NCBI GenBank assembly: GCA_030867875.1
Contig: JAOWCC010000751.1
Coordinates: 1-64,000, forward strand
DNA length: 64,000 nt
DNA from: Actinernus sp. WN-2022
Taxonomy: Eukaryota > Cnidaria > Anthozoa > Actiniaria > Actinernidae
Direction of reading: 5' to 3'
The notes below the pieces were generated by a model. The model did no database searches. It saw only the letters and a program-made list of their open reading frames with translations, and was not told the DNA's origin. The position numbers and the translations under genes are program-made. Below, one piece after another: positions 62,301-63,762 of the stretch. Positions within the stretch are counted from its first letter, which is position 1; each line of letters begins with the position of its first letter.

Positions 62301-63117
62301 TTCCTATAAAAGGTTTGCAGATTGAATGTTGAATGCAAAAGGTAATTTATGGAATGTGCGATATCACTCACTTTAGTTCCCAATAGCTTAAAATAGAGGA
62401 AAAGGATAAAAATAAAACAATCAATGCTTGCTGTTTCGTTGATTACTTGACTCTTGGTTACAGCAATTTTAGCATTAACAGTAATTAGTAATTAACAGCA
62501 TTAACAGTAATTAAGGCCAGGTTTACAGTATGTTGAACCTGGGATGGATTTTAAACAACAACAGCCATATTAAGTAATGTTTCATGTAAGAACGATAGCA
62601 CTAACGGCAAAGGAATGTAGTGAGGTGTTAATGTTGTATTATTAAATCTCTTGATTTTATTGGTTTAAATATAACAATCGTCCAAAAAGTAAGAGATTTT
62701 ATTAAAGTTTGATGAAATGATTTACATGGTGGTTCCATATCTCGTTTATATAGGAAATCGTATGTGAGGAACCTTATCAAATGTGCCAGTTTCGTAGCTT
62801 TAGTGTTTGGCAATTCCTATTGGTTGGAAAAGGATTTCCTCGTGAAAATGGCATGAAACAAGCACTTTCTACAAACTTTATTTCAGAATATTTATCCCTA
62901 TATCGCCCAGTGTATCTATATTCTACAACACACAAGAATATTATGTGAGCGAGGCTCATGGCCGCAGAACAATGGATTCTGCTATAGTTCTTAGCTGAAT
63001 CATTACTTAAAAGTATAGCTAACTTATACTGTTGATTTAATCTATTCAGGTGATTTGAAGCTTGTGGAAAAACCTCAGCCAATTCTGCTTGGTCCGAATG
63101 ACTTCTCCAACATCAAG
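11260..63117 (+). CDS. COPB1: COPB1, coatomer subunit beta (beta-COP), 20 exons, 3' partial
   Basis: Beta-COP is a large subunit of the adaptor-like (beta/gamma/delta/zeta) half of coatomer, the COPI coat that Arf1-GTP recruits to Golgi membranes for Golgi-to-ER and intra-Golgi transport. Exons (all flanked by AG/GT, phases continuous): 11260-11353, 14874-15103, 15267-15329, 15947-16053, 22818-23025, 24594-24731, 39178-39297, 39846-39953, 40846-40923, 42095-42163, 45245-45390, 47137-47285, 49205-49337, 53652-53772, 55151-55222, 56413-56571, 58319-58408, 59515-59598, 60627-60771, 63050-63117. They give 794 codons that align along the animal beta-COP family, about 950 residues long, through the adaptin-like helical trunk (roughly residues 20-540), the linker and the start of the C-terminal appendage. 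Roughly 160-170 C-terminal residues are expected beyond 64000. No frame break is seen. Start ATG fits the conserved N-terminus (TAAExxCYTLIN). Confidence 0.97.
11536..11706. mobile_element. Fold-back element in COPB1 intron 1
   Basis: Arms GATCACCGGTATATACTTCA (from 11538) and the complement (TGAAGTATATACCAGATCACC ending about 11704) continue through ATGGTAGTGTTT; an inner pair CTCCCTGCATAAT / ATTATGCAGGGAG lies within. One long hairpin of about 170 bp, MITE-like. Confidence 0.75.
12038..12157. mobile_element. Palindromic MITE in intron 1, 120 bp
   Basis: Arms GGGCCCGGTTCCTGAAAGCC (12038) and the exact complement ending 12157, continuing through ATTAGCGCTAA. The loop is about 40 bp. No coding capacity. 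Confidence 0.8.
13150..13222. repeat. Short member of the TACGGTA / AAGCCGCACC repeat family
   Basis: Inverted GATAAGTTGCACC and GGTGTGGCTTATC followed by TTTACGGTA match the ends of the 0.87-kb elements at 20021-20888 and 49852-50724. It is a deleted or solo-end copy. Confidence 0.6.
13337..13388 (+). repeat. Two-copy tandem repeat, 25-bp unit
   Basis: The block AAATCTCTAGGGAGCTACAA occurs twice head to tail. The rest of intron 1 (13389-14873) shows no further element that I can define. Confidence 0.7.
14874..15103 (+). CDS. COPB1: COPB1 exon 2
   Basis: Residues 32-108. Holds the conserved [16 protein letters not shown] and [10 protein letters not shown] segments of the first helical repeats. 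Acceptor CACAG at 14873, donor GTTGGT at 15104. The frame also reads on into the intron, which is not coding. Confidence 0.95.
15267..15329 (+). CDS. COPB1: COPB1 exon 3
   Basis: Residues 109-129 ([20 protein letters not shown]), almost identical to vertebrate beta-COP. Acceptor TATAG, donor GTGAGA. Confidence 0.95.
15468..15917 (-). mobile_element. tRNA-derived SINE, family A, copy 2, interrupted
   Basis: The 3' body is present: GTCTGATGAGACTGATAAAC, CTTGAGGCC and TATCCGAGAAGACGTGAAGG match the copy at 63567-63828. After GTCTAAG the SINE is split by an inverted-repeat element (15588-15884) and resumes with TTGTTTCACAAAGGCA. The tRNA head is missing. It ends 30 bp before exon 4. Confidence 0.75.
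15588..15884. mobile_element. Inverted-repeat MITE inserted in the SINE, 297 bp
   Basis: Ends CAATAGGCCCTTTGCAGCTAA and its complement TTAGCTGCAAAGGGCCTATTG are perfect for 21 bp. The interior includes CCCATGGGGATTACAAGCTC. Diverged relatives of the right half stand twice in a row at 48500-48715. Confidence 0.8.
15947..16053 (+). CDS. COPB1: COPB1 exon 4
   Basis: Residues 130-164 plus two bases (phase 2): [20 protein letters not shown] then SYVRRNAV. Acceptor TTTTTTCAG, donor GTACAT. Most of this exon is tandemly duplicated just downstream. Confidence 0.95.
15955..16220 (+). repeat. Tandem duplication of COPB1 exon 4 (unit 164 bp)
   Basis: 15955-16118 (nearly all of exon 4 plus the first 65 bp of its intron) repeats from 16119. 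The second exon-like copy (16119-16217) differs by one replacement (CGC to CAC, Arg to His) and keeps a GT donor at 16218. The rest of the second unit continues at 17642, after an inserted element. A cryptic acceptor TTTCATCTCAG at 16090-16100 would make a 117-bp in-frame extra exon (16101-16217). Confidence 0.85.
16221..17641. mobile_element. TA-flanked non-autonomous element, 1421 bp (Tc1/mariner-like insertion signature)
   Basis: Ends CACTACTGACAGAAAGT and complement, inverted for about 32 bp with one mismatch. TA stands outside both ends (16219-16220 and 17642-17643) and the uninterrupted site CAGGTACATG is seen in the neighbouring duplicate at 16051. Both flanks carry many CGAAATTTCG-type palindromes (16250-16420, 17400-17620). 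Interior frames have no transposase motif. Confidence 0.88.
17710..18216. other. Intron 4 sequence, nothing recognised
   Basis: Short direct repeats of an AATTTTGAACTA block around 17700-17760; otherwise unremarkable. Confidence 0.4.
18374..19980 (-). pseudogene. Decayed LINE reverse transcriptase (minus strand)
   Basis: Read on the minus strand: 19924-19364 gives [48 protein letters not shown] and [10 protein letters not shown], then shifts frame; a 158-bp element interrupts; 19199-18675 continues with [13 protein letters not shown] (catalytic YADD) and [12 protein letters not shown]; after another shift 18741-18478 gives the C-terminal [16 protein letters not shown] part and stop. The 3' end has a (TAA)n tail at 18375-18393. 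At least two frameshifts, no endonuclease domain. Confidence 0.85.
19189..19346. mobile_element. MITE inserted in the LINE, 158 bp
   Basis: Ends GACCCATTCAAAAAATGGCG and the complement (CGCCAT-like, TTTTTCGAATGGGTC) are inverted for about 30 bp. TATA stands on both sides (19185-19188, 19347-19350), so a TA or TATA target duplication. The LINE protein reads across the join ([19 protein letters not shown] on the minus strand) when the insert is ignored. Confidence 0.85.
20021..20888. mobile_element. 0.87-kb inverted-repeat element, family D copy 1
   Basis: Ends CAATATTTTATCACGTACAAG and complement of CTTATACATGATAAAATATGG, followed by repeated AAGCCGCACC / AAGCYACACC blocks. The interior (20170-20460) matches 49990-50300 of copy 2 (CTTTAAATCACT, CAGAATTCTTC, CGCCATCTTGGATT). 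Non-coding. Confidence 0.75.
21966..22318. mobile_element. MITE with about 50-bp inverted ends, 353 bp
   Basis: Left arm CTAACCTGAGTATCAGTCCC and right arm complement GGGACTGATACCCAGGTTAG, continuing through CCCTTCCTTTTCA and a C-rich run. Interior non-coding; a frame on the minus strand across it is an accident of the pyrimidine tracts. Confidence 0.8.
22319..22817. other. End of intron 4: simple repeats
   Basis: Holds a (TTTA)n run at 22568-22594 and a (GAATT)n tail at 22786-22800 preceded by GTAAATAAATTGAATTG, which looks like another LINE 3' end without recognisable coding part. Confidence 0.5.
22818..23025 (+). CDS. COPB1: COPB1 exon 5
   Basis: Residues 165-234: [33 protein letters not shown] and [15 protein letters not shown]. 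Acceptor TTCTAG, donor GTATGA. This is the most conserved part of the trunk. Confidence 0.97.
23350..23657. mobile_element. Hairpin MITE pair in intron 5, family E copy 1
   Basis: 23350-23463 folds on itself (ATTCACCAAAGTGGAGGTGA against TACACTGAGGTGAAT, and GGTGGATATTTAC against GTAAACATCTACC). Next to it 23465-23657 has ends TTAGTATATACCACAC and complement. A related pair occurs at 55241-56093. Confidence 0.7.
23660..23998. repeat. Two further fold-back repeats
   Basis: 23660-23830 has mirrored blocks of TATTCTTATTCTGGAATAA. 23884-23998 is a palindrome with arms CTAATATTGACAATGATTTT and complement around a 40-bp loop. Both MITE-like. 23999-24593 shows nothing further. Confidence 0.65.
24594..24731 (+). 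CDS. COPB1: COPB1 exon 6
   Basis: Residues 235-280: [20 protein letters not shown] and [16 protein letters not shown]. Acceptor ACCAG, donor GTATGT. Followed by the 14.4-kb intron 6. Confidence 0.97.
25447..25878. mobile_element. Inverted-repeat element, about 430 bp
   Basis: TAAACTGTTGGCTGCCTC at 25447 and complement of CCACCAACAGTTTAATGA at the right end are inverted, each next to a CAATCAATTGTTTGAC block. A third partial copy of the end is at 25552-25590. 24732-25446 shows nothing definable. Confidence 0.55.
26046..26240 (+). mobile_element. tRNA-derived SINE, family B, copy 1
   Basis: Head has A box TGGTTAGCTCAGTTGGTAGA and B box GGTTCAAATCC, 43 bp apart, then a body (GTTGGCCTTGTCTCCTTCTA, GGGGACGTGAAAGAACC, GGGGATTGTC) that recurs inverted at 49600-49775. 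The acceptor-stem ends do not pair, so not a functional tRNA. Confidence 0.75.
26331..27445. mobile_element. 1115-bp element with 9-bp target duplication (Mutator-like signature)
   Basis: Ends GGCTAAAGTGAACAAGTTCC and complement of the same block (right end CTTTAGCC at 27445). AGTAATATG stands on both sides (26322-26330 and 27446-27454), a perfect 9-bp duplication. Just inside both ends are tandem GGTAAGTGGTTGGTAAGCTG repeats (26369-26425 and 27277-27405). The interior 26697-26905 is an inverted copy of 28668-28880 in the neighbouring large element. No transposase of its own. Confidence 0.85.
27543..27680. repeat. Left terminal CCGCGG repeat block
   Basis: GACCGCGGTCACCGCACAAAT-like units repeat in tandem right inside the terminal repeat. 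The mirrored block at 38850-39010 has GACCGCGGCGACCTCAAAAG units. Likely part of the element's subterminal recognition region. Confidence 0.7.
27806..28245. repeat. Left 119-bp tandem repeat, four copies
   Basis: Units start with AACAATCTTCTGTTAACTTT at about 27809, 27928, 28046 and 28166, and contain TACTCGAGACCGCCGTTCGC. Two further copies in the same orientation stand near the right end (38596-38800). Confidence 0.85.
28900..29262. repeat. Left block of GTTTAAAC palindromic repeats
   Basis: About eight units of the form AACGACTTTGCAAGTCGTTT followed by AAACGGGTAGTGAAAAATTC. The unit is itself a palindrome (AACGACTT / AAGTCGTT). The mirrored block is at 38100-38460. Such arrays are usual binding sites for element-encoded proteins, but here that is inference. 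Confidence 0.8.
29500..29830. repeat. Block of CGTTCGAACGG palindromic repeats
   Basis: At least ten CCGTTCGAACGG-like palindromes spaced 20-30 bp apart. No equivalent block is present on the right side, so the element is asymmetric here. Confidence 0.8.
30733..32445 (+). CDS. DUF7869-type protein, probable RNase-H-fold transposase
   Basis: Intact single-exon frame of 570 residues. N-terminal region with a Cys-rich [13 protein letters not shown] segment (20-32), a basic stretch (77-83), then a CMTC pair (225, 228) with His/Cys downstream (256-271) that may bind zinc. The C-terminal half shows HYSFDYAQQ (Asp301), NFLIDEA (Asp345), [13 protein letters not shown] (Asp380) and [12 protein letters not shown] (Asp422). 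I recognise this pattern as the family annotated DUF7869, multicopy in many invertebrate genomes. Inference: Asp301, Asp380 and Asp422 could form the acidic triad of a DDE/D-type enzyme acting on the ends of the element that holds it. Start chosen at the first ATG after stops; polyadenylation signal AATAAA at about 32658. Confidence 0.85.
   Translation: MDEAECEQNTENLQKFLSDSCGCSLGQGGGPCSKQFTEEIILFNLNNVLELSSTEQDLVILASIQAFSRREAIGEKRRRGPRCNFMFQSTIVCRDMFLKLYGISDWRFRRLKEHYELNGISLRVHGNTKRLPWNVISQSSLEDVMAFIDNYVEENAITLPGRIPGYKSDELQLLSSCETKKSVWKTYTAVCEASGKSPISNSKFNEMWGQFYPTVIFAKPRTYLCMTCQDNTSKLLRSANLSEAEKSDCVKVQQLHLDRALAERDHYRSACTKATEALGTRTMSGTREPCSWSVMMHYSFDYAQQIHIPSNPMQPGPIYFKAPRKCGIFGVMCEAVPRQVNFLIDEASATGKGANATISYLHYFLEHHGLGETEVHLHADNCAGQNKNNYFLWYLVWRTLMQLHHSIAYSFLLTGHTKFGPDRCFGLIKKAYKVNYISSLYEFASMVDSSSNVGVNKSQLVGTHDGRVIVPVYEWSVFLEQFFRKLPNIKKYHHFRFSREHPGIVFFKEQPSSEEQSFMLLRDQGLVPARSARPRVIRPEGLSDERKQYLYREIRQFCRPGTEDLVTPAP
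32735..32770 (+). repeat. Solo copy of the 26331-27445 element end
   Basis: GGCTAAAGTGAACAATCTGC followed by ACCGAAATA matches the ends of the 1.1-kb neighbour. No opposite end was found near it. Confidence 0.55.
32790..35625 (+). repeat. Satellite array, about 14 units of 190-215 bp
   Basis: Each unit has CATCTGGAGCTTTAAAATGA, GCGCTAGAAGTTGAATTATT, CACCGCTAAGTCGTTG and AAGTTCCTCGTAACATCGCA. Units start near 32793, 32987, 33187, 33382, 33582, 33774, 33970, 34184, 34394, 34604, 34812, 35022, 35221 and 35432. Length variants (with or without GCATGATTCTT and CAAGAACAATG) alternate, giving a higher-order pattern. It fills the gap between the 3' ends of the two genes. Confidence 0.92.
35729..37450 (-). 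CDS. BEN-domain protein with central coiled coil, five exons
   Basis: Minus-strand exons 37450-37228, 37139-36853, 36781-36632, 36446-36059, 35892-35729, all with GT/AG borders and matching phases, giving 403 residues. N-terminus: a compact beta-rich segment ([33 protein letters not shown]) that looks Tudor- or SH3-like. Middle: charged helices ([38 protein letters not shown]) predicted to form coiled coils. C-terminus: a BEN domain, from SDELLRSCF through [28 protein letters not shown] and [18 protein letters not shown] domains bind DNA or other proteins in chromatin factors. Being inside the element and convergent with the DUF7869 gene suggests a DNA-binding helper. Polyadenylation signal near 35690 (minus strand). 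Confidence 0.85.
38100..38490. repeat. Right block of GTTTAAAC palindromic repeats
   Basis: About seven AACGACTTTCCAAGTCGTTT-like units, mirrored to 28900-29262. The flanking sequence AACGCCTTTCC and ATGTATGTTTTCCTGTGTTC at 38450-38482 is the complement of 28887-28920. Confidence 0.8.
38596..39010. repeat. Right 119-bp repeat (two copies) and CCGCGG block
   Basis: Two copies of the 119-bp unit (38596-38713, 38714-38800), then CCGCGGCGACCTCAAAAGTG-type tandem units to about 39010, next to the terminal repeat. A small plus-strand frame across it is a by-product of the repeats. Confidence 0.8.
39178..39297 (+). CDS. COPB1: COPB1 exon 7
   Basis: Residues 281-320: [20 protein letters not shown] and [20 protein letters not shown]. 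Acceptor TTTGTAG, donor GTGAGT. It begins 131 bp after the large element. Confidence 0.97.
39298..39845. other. Intron 7, nothing recognised
   Basis: AT-rich intron without a definable repeat. Confidence 0.5.
39846..39953 (+). CDS. COPB1: COPB1 exon 8
   Basis: Residues 321-356: [20 protein letters not shown] then [12 protein letters not shown]. Acceptor TTTAG, donor GTAAGA. Confidence 0.97.
40225..40845 (+). repeat. Minisatellite, 40-51-bp unit, about 12 copies
   Basis: Unit: TGTCCAATGTTATTCTGTAG followed by AGTGAATGAACTACAGTTTA and TATTCTAA/CA. Short and long unit forms alternate. The last degenerate copy (CCAATGGTATTCTGTCACCAG, 40825-40845) supplies the 3' splice site of exon 9. Confidence 0.9.
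40846..40923 (+). CDS. COPB1: COPB1 exon 9
   Basis: Residues 357-382: [20 protein letters not shown] then IGSYRQ. Acceptor CACCAG, donor GTACTA. The open frame continuing into the intron is not conserved. Confidence 0.95.
41478..41955 (+). repeat. Tandem repeat, about 125-bp unit, four copies
   Basis: Units contain CTGGACAGACATGGTAGTGG, ATCACTTAGTGGTGATGA and CATCGGTCACATGGTTTTA. Copies are 80-90 per cent alike and vary in length. The last copy is the most diverged. Confidence 0.85.
42005..42094 (+). repeat. Three-copy 31-bp repeat ending at the exon 10 acceptor
   Basis: GTGATATTGTAATATTATCC with TTTTAACC repeats three times; the last copy turns into AATATTTCCAG, the 3' splice site of exon 10. 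Confidence 0.85.
42095..42163 (+). CDS. COPB1: COPB1 exon 10
   Basis: Residues 383-405: [20 protein letters not shown] then VPL. Acceptor TTCCAG, donor GTGAGC. Confidence 0.95.
42195..42296. mobile_element. Hairpin MITE in intron 10
   Basis: Arms GTGGCGATGTTGTATTGGAT and complement (ATCCGATACAACATTGCCAC) around GGCGAGCCGCTTCGGCGAGCC. About 100 bp, near-perfect palindrome. Confidence 0.75.
42355..42665. repeat. Local duplications
   Basis: A block of about 90 bp with ACATGTCCCATATCAAAGA and GTGTGTATGCAATAAGA is repeated (ACAGGTCCCACATGGAAGAG, GTGTGTACATAATAAGA). 42606-42660 is a short tandem run of AGTACAGT/AGTTAGT. The rest up to 43990 shows nothing clear. Confidence 0.6.
43990..44370 (+). 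pseudogene. LINE 3'-end remnant
   Basis: 44025-44210 encodes the C-terminal signature [20 protein letters not shown] and [15 protein letters not shown] with a stop at 44208-44210, matching the end of other L2/CR1-like copies here. The 3' UTR ends in a (TTA)n tail at 44345-44370. All upstream RT domains are gone. Confidence 0.8.
44372..44445 (+). mobile_element. tRNA-like SINE head
   Basis: TGGCGCAGTGGTCAAGAC (A box) and GGTTCAAGTCCC (B box) 40 bp apart, directly after the LINE tail. The sides do not pair as an acceptor stem. Body undefined; 44446-45244 shows no other element. Confidence 0.5.
45245..45390 (+). CDS. COPB1: COPB1 exon 11
   Basis: Residues 406-453 plus two bases: [40 protein letters not shown] and NFHMIKSVK. 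Acceptor TTGCAG, donor GTAAGT. Confidence 0.97.
45838..46194. mobile_element. MITE with purine/pyrimidine-rich inverted ends
   Basis: CCCTACTAGCAGAGAGATCT / TTCCTTCCCACAGCAAGAGA at the left and the complement at the right, both leading into (GA)n or (CT)n tracts. About 355 bp, non-coding. Confidence 0.75.
46274..46328 (+). repeat. 10-bp C-rich minisatellite
   Basis: CCCCTCCCCA repeats five times. The minus-strand reading frame with Gly/Arg repeats over it is an artefact. Confidence 0.9.
46617..47010. mobile_element. Inverted-repeat element, about 390 bp
   Basis: GAAGGGCCATGTGCAA (46620) and complement TTGCACATGGCCCTTTA (46987-47003) are inverted. A related end (AAGGGCTGTGTGCAA) is found in the palindrome at 57102-57236. 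Confidence 0.5.
47137..47285 (+). CDS. COPB1: COPB1 exon 12
   Basis: Residues 454-503 plus one base: [38 protein letters not shown]. Acceptor ATGCAG, donor GTACAT. End of the helical trunk. Confidence 0.95.
47286..48499. other. Intron 12, first part
   Basis: No clear element. 48170-48290 (CAATACTTTATTTATCCACG) resembles the 3' end of a minus-strand LINE but has no coding part. Confidence 0.4.
48500..48715. repeat. Two diverged copies related to the 15588-15884 MITE
   Basis: GTTTCCAGTAAAGC, CCATGGGATCA and CTCAATTCATTGG occur twice in tandem about 100 bp apart, ending in TGCAAAAGGTCTATTACAG, similar to the right half of the MITE in intron 3. Confidence 0.6.
49205..49337 (+). CDS. COPB1: COPB1 exon 13
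   Basis: Residues 504-547 plus two bases. Ala/Ser-rich linker, then [17 protein letters not shown], the conserved linker motif. Acceptor GACCAG, donor GTTGGT. Confidence 0.93.
49600..49775 (-). mobile_element. SINE family B, copy 2 (minus strand)
   Basis: Reverse complement carries GCAGTTGGCCTTGTCTCCTT, GGGGATGTGAAAGAACCAG and GTAGGGGATTGTC, as in 26046-26240. The tRNA-like head is replaced by other sequence. Confidence 0.75.
49852..50724. mobile_element. 0.87-kb inverted-repeat element, family D copy 2
   Basis: Ends TACCGTAAACACCCGTGTAT and complement of ATGGGTGTTTGCGGTA, each followed by GATAAGCYGCACCCC blocks. Shares its interior with 20021-20888. Non-coding. Confidence 0.8.
50725..51092. 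other. Intron 13 spacer
   Basis: Nothing recognised. Confidence 0.4.
51559..52283 (+). pseudogene. Cargo gene of the inverted-arm element, cnidarian multicopy family, frameshifted
   Basis: Frame one (51559-51879) runs from the arm into [20 protein letters not shown] and [10 protein letters not shown], a coiled-coil; frame two (open from about 51840 to 52283) continues with [20 protein letters not shown], a Gly/Ala/Leu-rich hydrophobic segment, [20 protein letters not shown] and a C-terminal charged helix. The join needs a shift near 51845. This layout (coiled coil, two small-residue hydrophobic helices, KHEKT, coiled coil) I recognise as an unnamed family repeated in coral genomes; function unknown. 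A second arm frame (51498-51731) gives a Cys-rich [19 protein letters not shown] segment. Confidence 0.55.
52855..53239 (-). CDS. Reading frames starting in the right arm
   Basis: The minus strand repeats the left-arm start and then diverges into unique sequence. In one frame it ends [20 protein letters not shown] and stops at 52855 (97 residues); in another it keeps the Cys-rich [19 protein letters not shown] segment and a basic tail (130 residues). Whether either is translated is unknown. Confidence 0.35.
53652..53772 (+). CDS. COPB1: COPB1 exon 14
   Basis: Residues 548-588: [20 protein letters not shown] and [20 protein letters not shown]. Acceptor CATAG, donor GTGAGT. It begins 43 bp after the inverted-arm element. 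Confidence 0.96.
53930..54190 (-). mobile_element. tRNA-derived SINE, family C, copy 1
   Basis: Minus-strand head: GTTGGCGCAGTGGTAATAC (A box) and GGTCCCGGGTTCAATTC (B box). Body on plus strand GGAGAACCCGGAGAAAAACC matches the copy at 59150-59420. 54191-55150 shows nothing else definable. Confidence 0.7.
55151..55222 (+). CDS. COPB1: COPB1 exon 15
   Basis: Residues 589-612: [20 protein letters not shown] then LPKK, the conserved LGKSxLPKKPI segment continuing into exon 16. Acceptor TTAAAG, donor GTACGT. Confidence 0.95.
55241..56093. mobile_element. Family E hairpin repeat, copy 2, enlarged
   Basis: Starts with AACAATTGTTCCCTGAAGTG and GGTAAATATCCACT like copy 1 and ends AGTAGCCAATCAGAG ... 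TGTGGTATATACTAA. About 0.6 kb of extra sequence (55340-55985) separates the halves and is not present in copy 1. 56094-56412 shows nothing. Confidence 0.6.
56413..56571 (+). CDS. COPB1: COPB1 exon 16
   Basis: Residues 613-665: [35 protein letters not shown] and a charged helix. Acceptor TTTTAG, donor GTCAGT. Confidence 0.96.
57102..57236. mobile_element. Palindromic MITE in intron 16
   Basis: Arms GAAGGGCTGTGTGCAACAAG and complement (CTTGTTGCACATACCCTTC), continuing through GATCACATTCTAAATTCTCC. About 135 bp. Confidence 0.8.
57415..58100 (+). repeat. Minisatellite, about 83-bp unit, eight copies
   Basis: Units contain AGAATGAATAGGAAGCATTT, GGCCATGCTACAACTCTGTA and AGCAGAGGTGGTAATGAGTA. Highly alike; single insertions (ATATT, AGTAC) in some. 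Reading frames on the minus strand are repeat artefacts. Confidence 0.93.
58319..58408 (+). CDS. COPB1: COPB1 exon 17
   Basis: Residues 666-695: [20 protein letters not shown] then [10 protein letters not shown]. Acceptor TTTAG, donor GTACAA. The ADDPISF motif is conserved and marks the linker to the appendage. Confidence 0.95.
58505..58988 (+). repeat. Minisatellite, about 32-bp unit, 14-15 copies
   Basis: Unit ATAGGATAGTATGTATTTTG followed by TGTATTTTCATG. Very homogeneous. Fills the first half of intron 17. Confidence 0.93.
59100..59420 (-). mobile_element. tRNA-derived SINE, family C, copy 2
   Basis: Minus-strand head: GGGTGACGCAACGTGTAAAA and a B-box-like CGAGATCGATTCCC. Body GGGGAGGAAAACCGGAGAAA as in copy 1. 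Flanked on both sides by short CTTGCTAGT / ACTAGCAAG sequences. Confidence 0.65.
59515..59598 (+). CDS. COPB1: COPB1 exon 18
   Basis: Residues 696-723: [20 protein letters not shown] then LQSTKLNK. Acceptor GGTAG, donor GTTAGT. Confidence 0.93.
59808..60280 (+). mobile_element. SINE family A, copy 3, split by a TTAA element
   Basis: A box GTTCGCTCAGTGGTTAA (59817-59833) and, after the insert, GCGCCGTCTGTTGTGCGGGA and B box GGTTCAAACCC (60148-60158), then the body GGTGTTGCCTTTGTGAAACA and CAGACGTCTTCTTGGATAAG. Insert 59834-60115. Confidence 0.85.
59834..60115. mobile_element. TTAA-flanked MITE, 282 bp (piggyBac-like signature)
   Basis: TTAA on both sides (59830-59833, 60116-60119). Ends AGGCACTGTGTCATGG and complement of CCGAGACACAGATCCT are inverted with a few mismatches. 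Lies between the A and B boxes of the SINE. Non-coding. Confidence 0.85.
60396..60468 (+). repeat. Four-copy 19-bp tandem repeat
   Basis: GTTGGCGTGACTGTTT repeats four times head to tail. Confidence 0.85.
60627..60771 (+). CDS. COPB1: COPB1 exon 19
   Basis: Residues 724-771 plus one base: [49 protein letters not shown]. First strands of the appendage domain. Acceptor TCTAG, donor GTATGT. Confidence 0.97.
60949..61798. mobile_element. Inverted-repeat element with an inner hairpin
   Basis: Ends GGTGGTATTTCATGGTATTT and complement of AAACCATGAAATAACC. Inside the left end is a palindrome (60990-61122) with arms ATTACACGGTGGTGAGAAGA and complement around GTGAGCGCAGCGAACGAGTG, a hairpin type common in cnidarian DNA. 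61799-63049 shows nothing else definable. Confidence 0.65.
63050..63117 (+). CDS. COPB1: COPB1 exon 20 (last in window)
   Basis: Residues 772-794: [20 protein letters not shown] then IK. Acceptor ATTCAG, donor GTGAGT. The next exon lies beyond 64000. Confidence 0.96.
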
Positions 63118-63129
63118 GTGAGTTGGTTC

Positions 63130-63724
63130 GCACGGGCCTTGAAAAGTCCGGTTTGAAATACCGTCATGTCCTTGAAAAGTCCTTGAAATACCGTCATGTC
63201 CTTGAAAAGTCTTTGAAATACCGTCATGTCCTTGAAAAGTCCTTGAAATACCGTCATGTCCTTGAAAAGTCTTTGAAATACCGTCATGTCCTTGAGAAGT
63301 CCTTGAAATACCGTCATGTCCTTGAAAAGTCCTTGAAATACCGTCATATCCTTGAAACGTCTTTGAAATACCGTCATGTCCTTGAAAAGTCTTTGAAATA
63401 CCGTCAGGTCCTTGAAAAGTCCTTGAAAGACCGTCATGTCCTTGAAAAGTCCTTGAAATACCGTCATGTCCTTGAAAAGTCTTTGAAATACCGTCATGTC
63501 CTTGAGAAGTCCTTGAAATACCGTCAGGTCCTTGAAAAGTCCTTGAAATACCGTCATGTCCTTGAGTAAAGTAAAGTAAAGCAACTTTATTTAACGTCAG
63601 TAACTCGTAACAGTCTGATGAGACTGATAAACTTGAGGCCGACGGGAGTCCTACGATTTTACGTCCTTATCCGAGAAGACGTGAAGGTCTAACCATTTGC
63701 AGTTGTTTCACAAAGGCAGCACCA

Positions 63725-63762
<38 letters not shown>

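Noticed and set aside
62112..62309. Possible additional COPB1 exon between exons 19 and 20
   Set aside because: Exon 19 (phase 1) and exon 20 join directly in frame and the peptide does not resemble beta-COP.
63075..63584. Long repetitive proteins on both strands at the right end
   Set aside because: They arise only because a 30-bp unit repeats; no start context, no domain, and they overlap a COPB1 intron.
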